A stretch of DNA of 64,000 bases from Paraburkholderia dioscoreae. Its GTDB lineage: Bacteria > Pseudomonadota > Gammaproteobacteria > Burkholderiales > Burkholderiaceae. The stretch is taken from positions 1,054,001 to 1,118,000 of the forward strand of contig NZ_LR699554.1 of assembly GCF_902459535.1 (NCBI RefSeq), in the 5' to 3' direction. Positions 53,375 to 62,155 of this stretch are shown piece after piece (within the stretch, counting starts at the first letter, position 1; the number at the start of each line of letters is the position of its first letter). Both the position numbers and the translations under genes were made by a program. The notes beneath the pieces are model-generated. The model saw only the letters and a list, made by a program, of their open reading frames with translations, ran no database searches and was not told where the DNA came from.

Positions 53375-54726
53375 CGCGCTCGCTGCTGCAAAGAGCGCTG
53401 CCGAGAACACTGCTGGCGCGCAATATCGCGCTGCTGATCGCGCTCGTGATGCTAAGCCAGATGTGCGTGCTCGGTGTGCTGCTGCACTATGTGCAGCGGC
53501 CTCGCGTGGAGCGCGCCGCAGCCGTCTTCGCCACTTATGTGAGCACGCTCGACAACCTGCTGGCAGCTACGCCGCCCAAAGCTCGCAGCGAATTGACGGC
53601 GCGCCTCGACGCGCGCGCGCAGGTTCCGGCCGAAGCCTTCGAGGCGCCGCCGCGGACTTTCATGCGCGGCTATCGCCTCTACCAGCGCAGCATGTTTCTC
53701 GACAGCCTGCGCGCGCATCTGCCGGCCGATATGCCGGCACTATGGCAAACCGTGGACGGCCAGCGCCTGTGGATCCGGATGCACGCGCCGGCCGATGCAC
53801 CAAACGCACCGTACTGGATCGCGCTGCCGGTTCCCGAGGACGCGCAGGGCAGCGGACTCGACGCCGCAATCCTGCTCTCTCTCGGACTGGGCGCATTGGC
53901 GGCGTTGACCGGCTATCTGATCCAGCGCCACCTGAACCAGCCGCTTCAGGAGTTGACGCGCGCGGCGCGCCGCGTGAGCGCCGGAGAAATGCCCGCGCCA
54001 CTGCCGACCGACGGTCCCACCGAAATCGCCGCCGTGAGCGGCGCCTTCAATCAGATGACACAAGCGTTACAGCAGGCCGAGGCGTCGCGTGCATTGATGC
54101 TGGCCGGCATCTCGCACGACATCCGCACGCCGCTCACCAAACTGCGGCTTTCAATGGCGATGGCAATGCCGAACGGCAGCGACAGCAGCTTTGTGGTGGC
54201 CGCCGAGTCCTATCTGGATCAGATCGAAACGATCCTGCAGCAGTTCATGGATTACGCCGGCAGCGGCGAGCGCGAGCAACGGGAGCCGGGCGATCTGAAT
54301 GCGCTGATCGAACGGCTCGCGGGCGATTTCGCGGGGCTCGGGCACGGGTTCGAGCTCTCTCTCGCGAACTTGCCGGCCGTGTCTTACCGGCCGATCAGCA
54401 TGATGCGGCTTCTGATGAATCTGATGCAGAACGCGATCGTGTACGGCGGCACGGGACTGGCGGTGCGAAGCTGGGCGACCGCTGATTCGGTGATCGTCGC
54501 GGTCGGCGATCGCGGCAAAGGCCTTTCGGCGCAGGAGCTGGAGCAACTGAAGGCGCCGTTCCAGCGCGGCCGCAATGCGCGCTCGCATAGCGGCGGCACC
54601 GGCTTGGGGCTGGCGATCGTCGAGCGGATCGCGCGGCTGCACGGCGGCAGCCTGCAGTTTCATGCGCGCGAGGGTGGCGGGCTGGAGGTGTGGGTGGTGT
54701 TGCCGCTCAGTGGCTCGATGCGTTAG
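53371..54726 (+). CDS. EnvZ-like sensor histidine kinase
   Basis: 451 residues. Two transmembrane helices (about 19-42 and 168-188) with a periplasmic domain of about 125 residues, HAMP (about 190-240), H-box GISHDIRTPLTKLRLS (about 250), N-box NLMQNAIVYGG, G1 VGDRGKGLS, F-box and G2 GGTGLGLAIVERI. Complete catalytic set. ATG 53371 overlaps the regulator gene stop. Forms an osmolarity-type two-component system with it; the signal could involve the upstream EF-hand protein (inference). Confidence 0.92.
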   Translation: MTRSLLQRALPRTLLARNIALLIALVMLSQMCVLGVLLHYVQRPRVERAAAVFATYVSTLDNLLAATPPKARSELTARLDARAQVPAEAFEAPPRTFMRGYRLYQRSMFLDSLRAHLPADMPALWQTVDGQRLWIRMHAPADAPNAPYWIALPVPEDAQGSGLDAAILLSLGLGALAALTGYLIQRHLNQPLQELTRAARRVSAGEMPAPLPTDGPTEIAAVSGAFNQMTQALQQAEASRALMLAGISHDIRTPLTKLRLSMAMAMPNGSDSSFVVAAESYLDQIETILQQFMDYAGSGEREQREPGDLNALIERLAGDFAGLGHGFELSLANLPAVSYRPISMMRLLMNLMQNAIVYGGTGLAVRSWATADSVIVAVGDRGKGLSAQELEQLKAPFQRGRNARSHSGGTGLGLAIVERIARLHGGSLQFHAREGGGLEVWVVLPLSGSMR

Positions 54727-54826
54727 AGGAGGGCGGCGTGCCATGCAGGGTTCGGCTAATGCAATCTGCGGGGCGTCGGGCCGTCAAAAGGCTTACACGG
54801 TCTCGCCGCCGCCGCGCGCCGTTCCT

Positions 54827-55093
54827 TCATTTCCGATCCAGCCAGGCGTCCAGCCCGACCCGGAACGCGACACCTGCGATCACTGGCACCGTCAGCATGA
54901 GGATGATGCCGAAGTTCGGAATCTGGTCGCCATAGGTGAGCGGACCGTACAGCACAACGGTCGCCACGATCGCGAAGACCAGGGCGCCGATGGCCACCAT
55001 CAGAAGATTGCGCGCCGCAATGGGCATCGCCTTGCGCTGGGCCTTTCCCGGCGTGGTGCTGGCAGCGGGGACTTTGTCGTGTTGGGCGGGCAT
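54827..55093 (-). CDS. Small two-helix membrane protein
   Basis: 88 residues from ATG 55093. Polar N-terminus, then helices at about 26-48 (NLLMVAIGALVFAIVATVVL) and 58-78 (FGIILMLTVPVIAGVAFRVG) and a short charged end. No family recognised. ATG 55093 is favoured since the sequence before it is not protein-like, but no strong Shine-Dalgarno is present and longer in-frame starts exist. Convergent with the sensor kinase gene. Confidence 0.6.
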   Translation of the reverse strand: MPAQHDKVPAASTTPGKAQRKAMPIAARNLLMVAIGALVFAIVATVVLYGPLTYGDQIPNFGIILMLTVPVIAGVAFRVGLDAWLDRK

Positions 55094-55200
55094 GATGGGT
55101 CTCGTGACGATAGGAAAAGCAGCGTGAGCGGCGACGGTGAACGGACTCCGCTGAAGACGCTCGATGGGCATCATACCAGGGCACGTGCGTTCCGCGCATT

Positions 55201-55380
55201 TCAGGCCGCGCCGACCACCAGGCCGGGCGCTACGATCGCCGGCAGGAGTGCGGCGATCGCGCCGAACCGGTAGTCTCGTTGATGCAGGAACACGCCTGAC
55301 ATCAATATAAACCGCATTACCGGCAGCAGGATAAAAAGCGCGATGCCGACGGTTGCGGCAAGCACTGCAGTCTCGATCTC
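55201..55380 (-). pseudogene. DUF1634 membrane protein remnant
   Basis: A minus-strand frame ending with TGA at 55201 reads ETAVLAATVGIALFILLPVM, then RFILMSGVFLHQRDYRFGAI, AALLPAIVAPGLV: the second and third helices of DUF1634 proteins with the conserved L-P-V-x-R and R-D-Y-R-F segments. The first helix is missing and there is no suitable start codon upstream in frame, because the PAP2 gene ends there. Intact members have about 110-130 residues. Probably a deletion remnant. Confidence 0.65.
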
Positions 55381-55412
55381 GCCGCGCAGCCAGCAGGCGG
55401 AGCAAGCGTTCC

Positions 55413-56360
55413 TTACGAGGTCAGCGCCGAAGGAATCCGCTCGGCAACAGGACTGGCCGCCTGGAAAGCGAACCGGCGAACCAGGCAGATCACCAGCGCG
55501 CCGGCGACCAGTCCCGACAACACGTCGGCAAGATAATGGCCGCCCTGCGTGAGCGTCGAAACGATCATGAAAGCGTTCAACGCAATCGCGATGGGAAAAA
55601 CATAACCGGCGTGACGCAATGCATACGCGAAGCAGAGCGCAAGAATCGTATGCAGCGATGGAAAAGAAACCAGTCCCTGCACGAATAACAGATTCAGTTC
55701 TCGCGCCTGGCCGGTTCTGAAAAGGGCGAAGTCAGACACGGTCGAGGCCGTGCCGGGATCGTGAATGCCGAAATGCACGAATGCGCTTTCAGCCGGGAAA
55801 GGCACGGAAATCAATATCACCAGCGTAGCCGACACCATGAACTGCACGACGAACTCCGCATAGTCCTGCGTATTGCGGGTGATCGCGAGAATGACCGGCA
55901 CGACGAACAGCTGACAGGCGCCGGACGCATAGGCCCAGCCGAGTGCCTGGTGCAGCCACGGGTGCGCCAGAACCCACCGGTAGGTATCGGACCAGTGGAA
56001 TCCGAGCGCGGCGTCGGCGGCGATGAATGCATGGGTTGCCAGCGGGAAATTCGTCGCCACGCACAGGTACTGAAACACGATACAGACCTTGCTGAACGTG
56101 GCCAGAACGGTGATCCACAGGAACACGTCGAGCACGTTCCGATAGAAGATCGATCGGCTAACGTCTTTGTACGGTATGCGTGAGAGTATCCAAAGCACGC
56201 CGCTGATCGCGACCAGGCCGCAAGTGAGCGCGATGGTCAGCATGACGCCGCCGCGGGCGAGTCGAAAGCCGATACGGGCCGCCCATATGCTGTCGATCAG
56301 CATCAGGAGGAATGTGAAGCGCCAGGCTGCCCAGTAAAGTGCGCGTATCTGTTTTGGCAT
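55413..56360 (-). CDS. PAP2-family phosphatase (AUR1-like) membrane protein
   Basis: 315 residues with about seven hydrophobic helices. The PAP2 signature is split as usual: FPSLHT (motif 2, catalytic His) and GGHYLADVLSG (motif 3). Similar proteins dephosphorylate lipid phosphates or, in the AUR1/inositol-phosphotransferase branch, move a head group at the membrane. GGGG precedes ATG 56360. The DUF1634 remnant lies just downstream. Confidence 0.87.
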   Translation of the reverse strand: MPKQIRALYWAAWRFTFLLMLIDSIWAARIGFRLARGGVMLTIALTCGLVAISGVLWILSRIPYKDVSRSIFYRNVLDVFLWITVLATFSKVCIVFQYLCVATNFPLATHAFIAADAALGFHWSDTYRWVLAHPWLHQALGWAYASGACQLFVVPVILAITRNTQDYAEFVVQFMVSATLVILISVPFPAESAFVHFGIHDPGTASTVSDFALFRTGQARELNLLFVQGLVSFPSLHTILALCFAYALRHAGYVFPIAIALNAFMIVSTLTQGGHYLADVLSGLVAGALVICLVRRFAFQAASPVAERIPSALTS

Positions 56361-56648
56361 AAGTCCCCCGCATTTCTTTTTTCCGCATTATGCCTGCGAT
56401 ATTAATGCCAAGATGCGCGGTTCGCCGTCGCAAACCCGAAGCGGGGATGAAGTCAATTATCAGGCCGGATTTGCGGCATGCAATGTTGCCCGCGCATCAT
56501 TGCCGAGAATCTTCGTCAAGCTCAGCGCGTTAGGTTGCCATACGATCTTCCAGGCAGTTAATCTATACACCGACGACCGGTTGAATCCGCCACCCTGAGC
56601 GGCCCTTCCCATTCCCCCCGAAGCAGCCGGTCGCTCATCTCGCGCTTG

Positions 56649-57392
56649 CTATGTGAGATTCAACCCGCCGTCCGATAGCAGAATTTCTCCGGTCAGGTAG
56701 TCCGAAGCGACCAGCATCGCGACGGCTTGAGCAATATCTTCGGGACTCGCTGAGCGGCGCATTGGGGCCCGTGTTTTCCACAGATCTCGCGCTTGCGTCC
56801 AGTCTGCGGTCAATGGCGTGTCCACCAATCCGGGAGCAACACCATTTACTCGAATATCGGGTCCAAGGGATAGTGCCAGCAAACGGGTCATGTGGTTGAG
56901 GGCAGCCTTAGCGGCCGAGTACGGAATTGACGCGCCCTTAGGCCGAACACCTGCATGGGAACTGATGTTGATCACGCTACCAGGGCGGCCTCGCCGAGCT
57001 GCTTCACGTAAGGCTGGTTCCGCTTCAGCTATCAAACGAAACGGGGCGATTACGTTGACCTCGTGCAGCTCTTGCCAAATAGCTGGTGTAGCTGCGGCCA
57101 GATTCGCATGGGGGATAACACGGCTGATCCCGGCATTGTTGATGAGCACGTCGAGTCGCCCCCAAGCCGCAACAGCTTCGCGGATAAGTCGCACTCTGTC
57201 CATGTCTTCGGCTAAATCGGCCTGTATGTAGATTGCGGAACCGAGTTCACGGGCCATCGCTTGCCCTGTTTCCGCCGAACTACGCGAATGCAAGACAACA
57301 GCGAATCCGTCACTTGAGAGCCGCCGAGCGATGGCAGCGCCGATGCCGGAAGTTGAACCAGTGACAAGAGCCACAGGACGCTGAATGGTCAT
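56649..57392 (-). CDS. Short-chain dehydrogenase/reductase (FabG-like)
   Basis: 247 residues, Rossmann fold. Cofactor motif TGSTSGIG (about 11-18), NNAG, catalytic Ser in NISS and YSAAK (Tyr-x-x-x-Lys), and the C-terminal GGLNLT. Possibly NADP-dependent by the Ser/Arg in HSRSSAE after strand 2. Substrate unknown. ATG 57392 matches the family start. Codons end in A or T far more often than in neighbours (for example CCT, GCT, ACT, TCA near the start), which suggests a gene acquired from a lower-GC source. Confidence 0.9.
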   Translation of the reverse strand: MTIQRPVALVTGSTSGIGAAIARRLSSDGFAVVLHSRSSAETGQAMARELGSAIYIQADLAEDMDRVRLIREAVAAWGRLDVLINNAGISRVIPHANLAAATPAIWQELHEVNVIAPFRLIAEAEPALREAARRGRPGSVINISSHAGVRPKGASIPYSAAKAALNHMTRLLALSLGPDIRVNGVAPGLVDTPLTADWTQARDLWKTRAPMRRSASPEDIAQAVAMLVASDYLTGEILLSDGGLNLT

Positions 57393-57894
57393 AGACACTT
57401 CGATTGGTTTAAAGACCGCCTGATTGTCACCAATCTCGGACAGGCTGTCCAATGACCGATCGTGGCCGAACACAGTCCGATACTGACTGCTCAGATTATC
57501 CACCAGAAGTCGACTCGCGTCGGACCGTAGCCGACCCACTGCTGCCCCGACCCATCACCCTGCTGTAGGGCAGGCAGCAACGGTGCAACTGCCGCTCCTA
57601 ACGATGCCTCCCCGGGAAGTCCTCGGCCACCTCGGCCGTTCGCGACAGCCGGACACTTGAGCGCGCCTGATAGTTACTTCAGTCGAAAAAATTCGGGCAA
57701 TGCCCCGGTCCATATCTGAATATCGTTTCCTTTTCAACGCATGGAGCAATCCAGTACCACGACTATCCATGCCACCGATGTCCCTTCCCCGGGAAATCCC
57801 TCCCTTATGATTCCCGCTGAATGGGAATTGTATTTTTGAAATTCGAGAATGATCTGGCATTCTGAGTTCTGTTTGGATCTTGGGTGGCGTGATC
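57393..57894. other. Intergenic region between SDR and IclR genes
   Basis: About 500 bp between divergent genes. Contains two TTCCC/GGGAA inverted repeats near 57785-57828 close to the IclR start. The rest shows no recognisable gene; a 100-codon minus-strand frame has no protein-like features. Confidence 0.5.
57785..57828. promoter_or_regulatory. Pair of TTCCC/GGGAA inverted repeats upstream of the IclR gene
   Basis: TTCCCCGGGAA at 57785-57795 and ATTCCC-N7-GGGAAT at 57810-57828. Both have the same half sites and lie 67-110 bp before the regulator start. They resemble IclR-family operators and may mediate autoregulation. Confidence 0.45.
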
Positions 57895-58644
57895 GTGAAC
57901 GTGGAACAGGGAGTGACAGGGGCCGAACGGGTGTTGCTGGTGCTGGCCGCGCTCGCCAGTCATGGCAAGGCGATGTCAGTCAAAGATCTGCTAGCCGTGA
58001 CCGGGCTTGCGCAAAGCACGCTGTACCGGCAGATTGCGCTGCTCAAGCGTTGGGGTTTCGTCGCCGAAAATGCCGGGTATTACGCGCCTGGTCCGATCAG
58101 CTTGCAACTCGCGCTTGGCTTCGATGTGAATTCGCTGCTCGTCGAAGCGAGCCGCAGTGAGATGCAGCAGCTCGCGCGCGCGTCGCAGGAAAGCATTGGC
58201 CTCGTGGTCGCGGTCAGGCACCAGGTGATGTGCCTCGAGATGGTCGACAGCCAGCATTCGTTGCGCTGCTCGTTCGAGAAAGGCCGCGCCGTCCCGCTCA
58301 AGGCGGGCGCCTCCGCGAAATCCCTATTGGCATTCATGGCAGACAGGGCACGCGTCGAAGTGCTCGACGGCCTGTTCGACAATGACCCCGCCGGCCGTGC
58401 CGCGATTGAAGCAGAACTTCAACAGATTCGAGCCCAAGGCTATGCCGTTAGCGACAGCGAAGTCGACCCGGGCGTGTGGGGCGTCAGCGCCCCGATCTTT
58501 CATCACAGTGGACGCGGCGCCGGCAGCAGCGCGTCGATCACGTTGATGGCGCCATCAACGCGCGCCATCGGACGGGAAAGCCAATTCATCGACGGGACGC
58601 TACGTACGGCCCGCGCCATTTCCGAGCATATGCAAACCGATTAG
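57895..58644 (+). CDS. IclR-family transcriptional regulator
   Basis: About 249 residues. N-terminal winged helix-turn-helix GAERVLLVLAALASHGKAMS, DLLAVTGLAQSTLYRQIALL (about 8-55), then the IclR effector-binding domain (about 75-245) with GLVVAVRHQVMCLEMVDSQH and GASAKSLLAFM. The start is ambiguous: GTG 57895 has GGGTGG at good distance; GTG 57889 and TTG 57880 are alternatives. It is followed in the same direction by an ABC importer and hutG, its likely targets. Confidence 0.88.
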   Translation: MNVEQGVTGAERVLLVLAALASHGKAMSVKDLLAVTGLAQSTLYRQIALLKRWGFVAENAGYYAPGPISLQLALGFDVNSLLVEASRSEMQQLARASQESIGLVVAVRHQVMCLEMVDSQHSLRCSFEKGRAVPLKAGASAKSLLAFMADRARVEVLDGLFDNDPAGRAAIEAELQQIRAQGYAVSDSEVDPGVWGVSAPIFHHSGRGAGSSASITLMAPSTRAIGRESQFIDGTLRTARAISEHMQTD

Positions 58645-58728
58645 CGGGACGAAGCTTTTCAATTTCATCCTTCAATTCGGTTCCCGAATCAACCGCATGA
58701 CTTGATAGAACCACAAGGAGCCTACCCC

Positions 58729-59484
58729 ATGAAGCTGCAACGACTGTTGTCCCTTGCATGTGTCACGTTCGCCGTGACGTTTGGCGGATTTTCCGGCGCG
58801 GCGTCAGCACAAACGCCGGATGTGCTGAACGTCGCCACCGACGCCACTTTCCCGCCGATGGAGTACACCGAGAACGGCGCGCGCACCGGCTTCGACGTCG
58901 ACCTCATGAATGCGCTCGCGAAAGCGATGGGCAAACGCGTGCAATGGACCGACATTGACTTCAAAGGGCTGATTCCAGGTCTGATCGCGCATCGTTTCGA
59001 CGCTGCGATCTCTGCCATCTACATTACCGACGAACGCGCGAAAGTAGTCGACTTCACCGATTCGTACTACGCGGGCGGGCTTGCCGTGCTGGTCAAAAGC
59101 GATTCGCCGATCAAGACGGTGGCCGATCTGAACGGCAAGAAAGTCTCGGTCCAGGTGGGCACGAAGTCGGTGAACTTCCTGCGCGATAACTTCCCGCAGA
59201 TCAATCGCGTCGAGGTCGAGAAGAACCAGGAAATGTTCGATCTGGTGGGCATCGGCCGTGCCGACGCTGCCGTGACGGGTAAGCCGGCTGCGTATCAGGT
59301 TGCGAAAACGCGCACCGGCTTCCGCGTACTCGACAAAACGCTGACAACCGAAGCCTACGGCATCGCGGTGCGCAAAGACGAGCCGCAGTTGAAGGCAGCT
59401 TTCAACACCGCGCTCGCCAGGATCAAGGCTGACGGCACGTATGCGGCGATCGTCAAGAAGTGGTTCGGCGCGAGTGCGCAATAA
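58729..59484 (+). CDS. Amino-acid ABC transporter substrate-binding protein
   Basis: 251 residues. Signal peptide MKLQRLLSLACVTFAVTFGG with cleavage after ASA (about 26), then a type-3 solute-binding fold: ATDATFPPMEYTENGARTGF, DLMNALAKAMGKRVQWTDID and YAAIVKKWFG. Typical of polar amino-acid (His/Arg/Gln) receptors. AAGGAG precedes ATG 58729. Context with hutG suggests histidine or a derivative. Confidence 0.9.
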   Translation: MKLQRLLSLACVTFAVTFGGFSGAASAQTPDVLNVATDATFPPMEYTENGARTGFDVDLMNALAKAMGKRVQWTDIDFKGLIPGLIAHRFDAAISAIYITDERAKVVDFTDSYYAGGLAVLVKSDSPIKTVADLNGKKVSVQVGTKSVNFLRDNFPQINRVEVEKNQEMFDLVGIGRADAAVTGKPAAYQVAKTRTGFRVLDKTLTTEAYGIAVRKDEPQLKAAFNTALARIKADGTYAAIVKKWFGASAQ

Positions 59485-59501
59485 ACGGCCGGGCAAACGA
59501 A

Positions 59502-60170
59502 ATGGAACTTGATTTCTCGCCGGTGATTGCCGGCTGGCCAGACATCATGCGAGGCACGTTGGTGACGGTCGAAGTGACCGCCGCCTCGCTCGCGCTCAGT
59601 TGCGTGCTTGGCCTGTTGATCGGCATCGGCCGGCTGACGCCGAAGCGGCGCATGGTGTACGGCTTCTGCACCGCGTACCTGACGTTCTTCCGCGGCACGC
59701 CGTTGCTGGTGCAACTCTTCCTGCTGTTCTTCGGCCTCCCGCAATTCGGCATTCTGCTACCGGCGTTTGTGTGCGGCATGCTCGGGCTCGGTCTGTATTC
59801 GGCGGCTTATGTATCGGAGATCGTGCGCGGCGCGATTCAGTCAGTCGATCGCGGGCAGATGGAAGCGGCGCGTTCGATCGGCATGTCGTCGGGGCAGGCG
59901 ATGCGCGCGATCATTCTTCCGCAGGCCATCGTGCGGATGATCCCGCCGCTCGGCAACGAATTCATCGCGCTGATCAAGAACTCGGCGCTGGTGTCGCTGC
60001 TGACAATCGACGATCTGATGCATGAAGGCCAGAAGATCATCAGCGTGTCGTATCGTTCGCTCGAAGTGTATCTCGCTATCGCGCTGGTGTATCTCGTGTT
60101 GACGCAAGCGACCAATTACGCGCTGCATCGCGTCGAACGTCGTTTGCGTGCTGGAGGAATGGTGCAATGA
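59502..60170 (+). CDS. Amino-acid ABC transporter permease
   Basis: 222 residues, five helices, His/Glu/Gln/Arg permease family. EAA loop is MEAARSIGMSSGQAMRAIIL; membrane signature RGTPLLVQLFLLFFGLPQ. A single permease gene implies a homodimer. Starts 17 bp after the binding-protein gene and overlaps the ATPase gene by 4 bp. Confidence 0.9.
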   Translation: MELDFSPVIAGWPDIMRGTLVTVEVTAASLALSCVLGLLIGIGRLTPKRRMVYGFCTAYLTFFRGTPLLVQLFLLFFGLPQFGILLPAFVCGMLGLGLYSAAYVSEIVRGAIQSVDRGQMEAARSIGMSSGQAMRAIILPQAIVRMIPPLGNEFIALIKNSALVSLLTIDDLMHEGQKIISVSYRSLEVYLAIALVYLVLTQATNYALHRVERRLRAGGMVQ

Positions 60171-60943
60171 ATACCGTGGCCAAAGTCAGTGAGCCTATCG
60201 TCAGCATTCGCGGGCTGACCAAATCGTTCGGCTCGCATACCGTGCTCAACGGCATCGATTTTGATATCCAGCCGCAGCAGGTCGTGGTGGTGATCGGGCC
60301 GAGCGGCTCGGGCAAGAGTACATTTCTACGTTGCTGTAATGGACTCGAACAGGCAGAAGGCGGCACGATCGACATTTGTGGGCATCGGCTAGTCGACGAG
60401 GGCGAGATGCTCAAAGAGCGTCCGCTGAATGCGCTGCGCACCGAAGTCGGCATGGTGTTTCAGTCGTTCAATCTATTTCCGCACCTGTCGGTGCTGCATA
60501 ACATCACCGTGGGGCCGCGCATGTTGCGTGGCGCCAGCAAGGCGCAGGCCGAAGCGGCTGCGATCGCGTTGCTGGAGAAAGTCGGACTCGCACACAAGGC
60601 GCATGTGATGCCGGCGAGCCTGTCGGGCGGTCAGAAGCAACGGGTTGCGATTGCTCGCGCGCTAGCGATGCAGCCGCGGGTGATGCTGTTCGATGAGCCC
60701 ACATCCGCCCTCGATCCCGAACTGGTCGGCGAAGTGCTGCAAGTGATGAAACTGCTCGCGAGCGAAGGCATGACGATGGTGGTCGTCACACACGAAATGG
60801 GCTTCGCGAAGGAAGTCGCCGATGTCGTGGTAGTGATGGACGGCGGTGTGATCGTCGAAGCGGGGCCGCCCGCAGAGATTTTCTCTGCGCCATCACAGCC
60901 GCGCACACGCGCATTCCTGCAGGCGGTGTTGTCACGCGCATGA
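60167..60943 (+). CDS. Amino-acid ABC transporter ATPase (GlnQ/HisP type)
   Basis: 258 residues. Walker A GPSGSGKST (about 45-53), Q-loop VFQSFNLFPH, signature LSGGQKQR, Walker B VMLFDEPTSALDPE, switch His VTHEM. Standard polar amino-acid importer ATPase, cytoplasmic face of the membrane. Overlaps both neighbours by 4 bp, showing one tightly coupled operon with hutG. Confidence 0.93.
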   Translation: MNTVAKVSEPIVSIRGLTKSFGSHTVLNGIDFDIQPQQVVVVIGPSGSGKSTFLRCCNGLEQAEGGTIDICGHRLVDEGEMLKERPLNALRTEVGMVFQSFNLFPHLSVLHNITVGPRMLRGASKAQAEAAAIALLEKVGLAHKAHVMPASLSGGQKQRVAIARALAMQPRVMLFDEPTSALDPELVGEVLQVMKLLASEGMTMVVVTHEMGFAKEVADVVVVMDGGVIVEAGPPAEIFSAPSQPRTRAFLQAVLSRA

Positions 60944-61908
60944 GAGTCCCATTCAATGACAAGGCGTGGGCAGGCCGTTCCGACGACGGCGAGGCCGGCG
61001 ACACGCGGCGTGTTTTCAATCAGGTGACGCCGTTCGGTAGCGCGGTGCGGGTGCAGCACGATGCGCCGGTGATCGTGGGTTTCAGCTCCGATGAAGGCGT
61101 GCGCCGCAATCAAGGCCGGATCGGCGCGGCGCATGCACCGATGGAATTGCGCCGCGTGCTGGCGGGCTTGCCGGCCAAAACGGCAATGGCGGCACTGGCC
61201 GACGCCGGCGACGTGGTGTGCGACGACGGCGACCTCGAAGCCGCGCAGGCGGAACTGGCCGACGTGGTCAGTGAGGTGCTGGCGAGTGGCGGACGCCCGT
61301 TGGTGTTGGGCGGCGGCCATGAGGTCGCGTGGGGCACATATAGCGGTTTGCGGCTGCACCAGCAGCGTGAAGCCGAGAGTGAAGCCACACTGCTCATATC
61401 GCGCAAGCTGCTGATCATCAACTTCGACGCTCACTTCGATTTGCGTCAGAAGCGGCCCGCGAATTCCGGCACGCCGTTCGATCAGATCGCGCTTGACTGT
61501 GCGGAACGAGGGGTGCCGTTCAATTATGCGTGCTTCGGCATCAGCGATCTCAGCAATACAGCCTCGCTGTTCGCCCATGCGGAGCGACTCGGCGTGCACT
61601 ACGTGTTCGACGTCGATATGCAGGAAACGCAACTGCCGCAGCGTCTGAGTGAGCTTCAGAAGTTGCTGGACGCGGCGGACGACGTCTATCTGACGATCGA
61701 TCTCGACGTGTTGCCGGCCGCCACGGCGCCGGGTGTGTCGGCGCCCGCTGCGCTGGGCGTACCGCTATCGGTGATCGAAGCGATGGCGCTGCGCGTGCGG
61801 GCTTCGGGCAAGCTGCGCGTGGCGGATATCGCGGAGTACAACCCGATGTTCGATCAGGACAGGCGCACCGCGAGAGCGGCCGCGCGGCTGGCGTACCGGT
61901 TGCTTTGA
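60940..61908 (+). CDS. hutG: Formimidoylglutamase (arginase/ureohydrolase family)
   Basis: 322 residues. Mn2+ centre motifs: GGGHEVAWGTY (His), NFDAHFD (Asp-x-His-x-x-Asp) and DLDVLPAATAPGVSAP (Asp-x-Asp). The PAATAPGVSAP form is that of HutG, which splits N-formimidoyl-glutamate to glutamate and formamide in histidine degradation. No hutH, hutU or hutI gene is in the window, so they must be elsewhere or this copy has another role. Coupled by 4-bp overlap to the ABC ATPase gene. Confidence 0.87.
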   Translation: MRVPFNDKAWAGRSDDGEAGDTRRVFNQVTPFGSAVRVQHDAPVIVGFSSDEGVRRNQGRIGAAHAPMELRRVLAGLPAKTAMAALADAGDVVCDDGDLEAAQAELADVVSEVLASGGRPLVLGGGHEVAWGTYSGLRLHQQREAESEATLLISRKLLIINFDAHFDLRQKRPANSGTPFDQIALDCAERGVPFNYACFGISDLSNTASLFAHAERLGVHYVFDVDMQETQLPQRLSELQKLLDAADDVYLTIDLDVLPAATAPGVSAPAALGVPLSVIEAMALRVRASGKLRVADIAEYNPMFDQDRRTARAAARLAYRLL

Positions 61909-61909
61909 A

Positions 61910-62155
61910 TCATGCCATCAAGCCTACCGTATCGCGTGAGTTGAACGTGAAGCCCTCGGGCGTGCGTTCGGACCACAACTGCGCATTGCTCGCCGAAGGC
62001 ATCGCGTAGTAAGCCGAATCGACTTCGACCAGCGGGAACTGCGACGCGTAAAAGTGCAGACGTGCTTCGGCGCTGCTGCTGCCGCGCGGATAAAAGCGCT
62101 TGCAGGCAACCAGCGTCCTGTCGGTCCAGCCTGCGGTGCCGCATCGAATGTTCAT
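61910..62155 (-). pseudogene. N-terminal remnant of a DUF72 protein
   Basis: ATG 62155 begins MNIRCGTAGWTDRTLVACKR, FYPRGSSSAEARLHFYASQF, PLVEVDSAYYAMPS: the N-terminal strand-helix region of DUF72 (G-T-A-G-W, F-Y-P, E-V-D-S-x-Y-Y). The frame ends after 81 residues with DTVGLMA, one base short of the convergent hutG stop, while intact members have about 250-300. The C-terminal two thirds are gone. The N-terminus is well preserved, so the loss may be recent. Confidence 0.75.

Noticed and set aside
57555..57860. About 100-codon minus-strand frame between the SDR and IclR genes
   Set aside because: No ribosome site, no domain, and it covers the operator-like inverted repeats.
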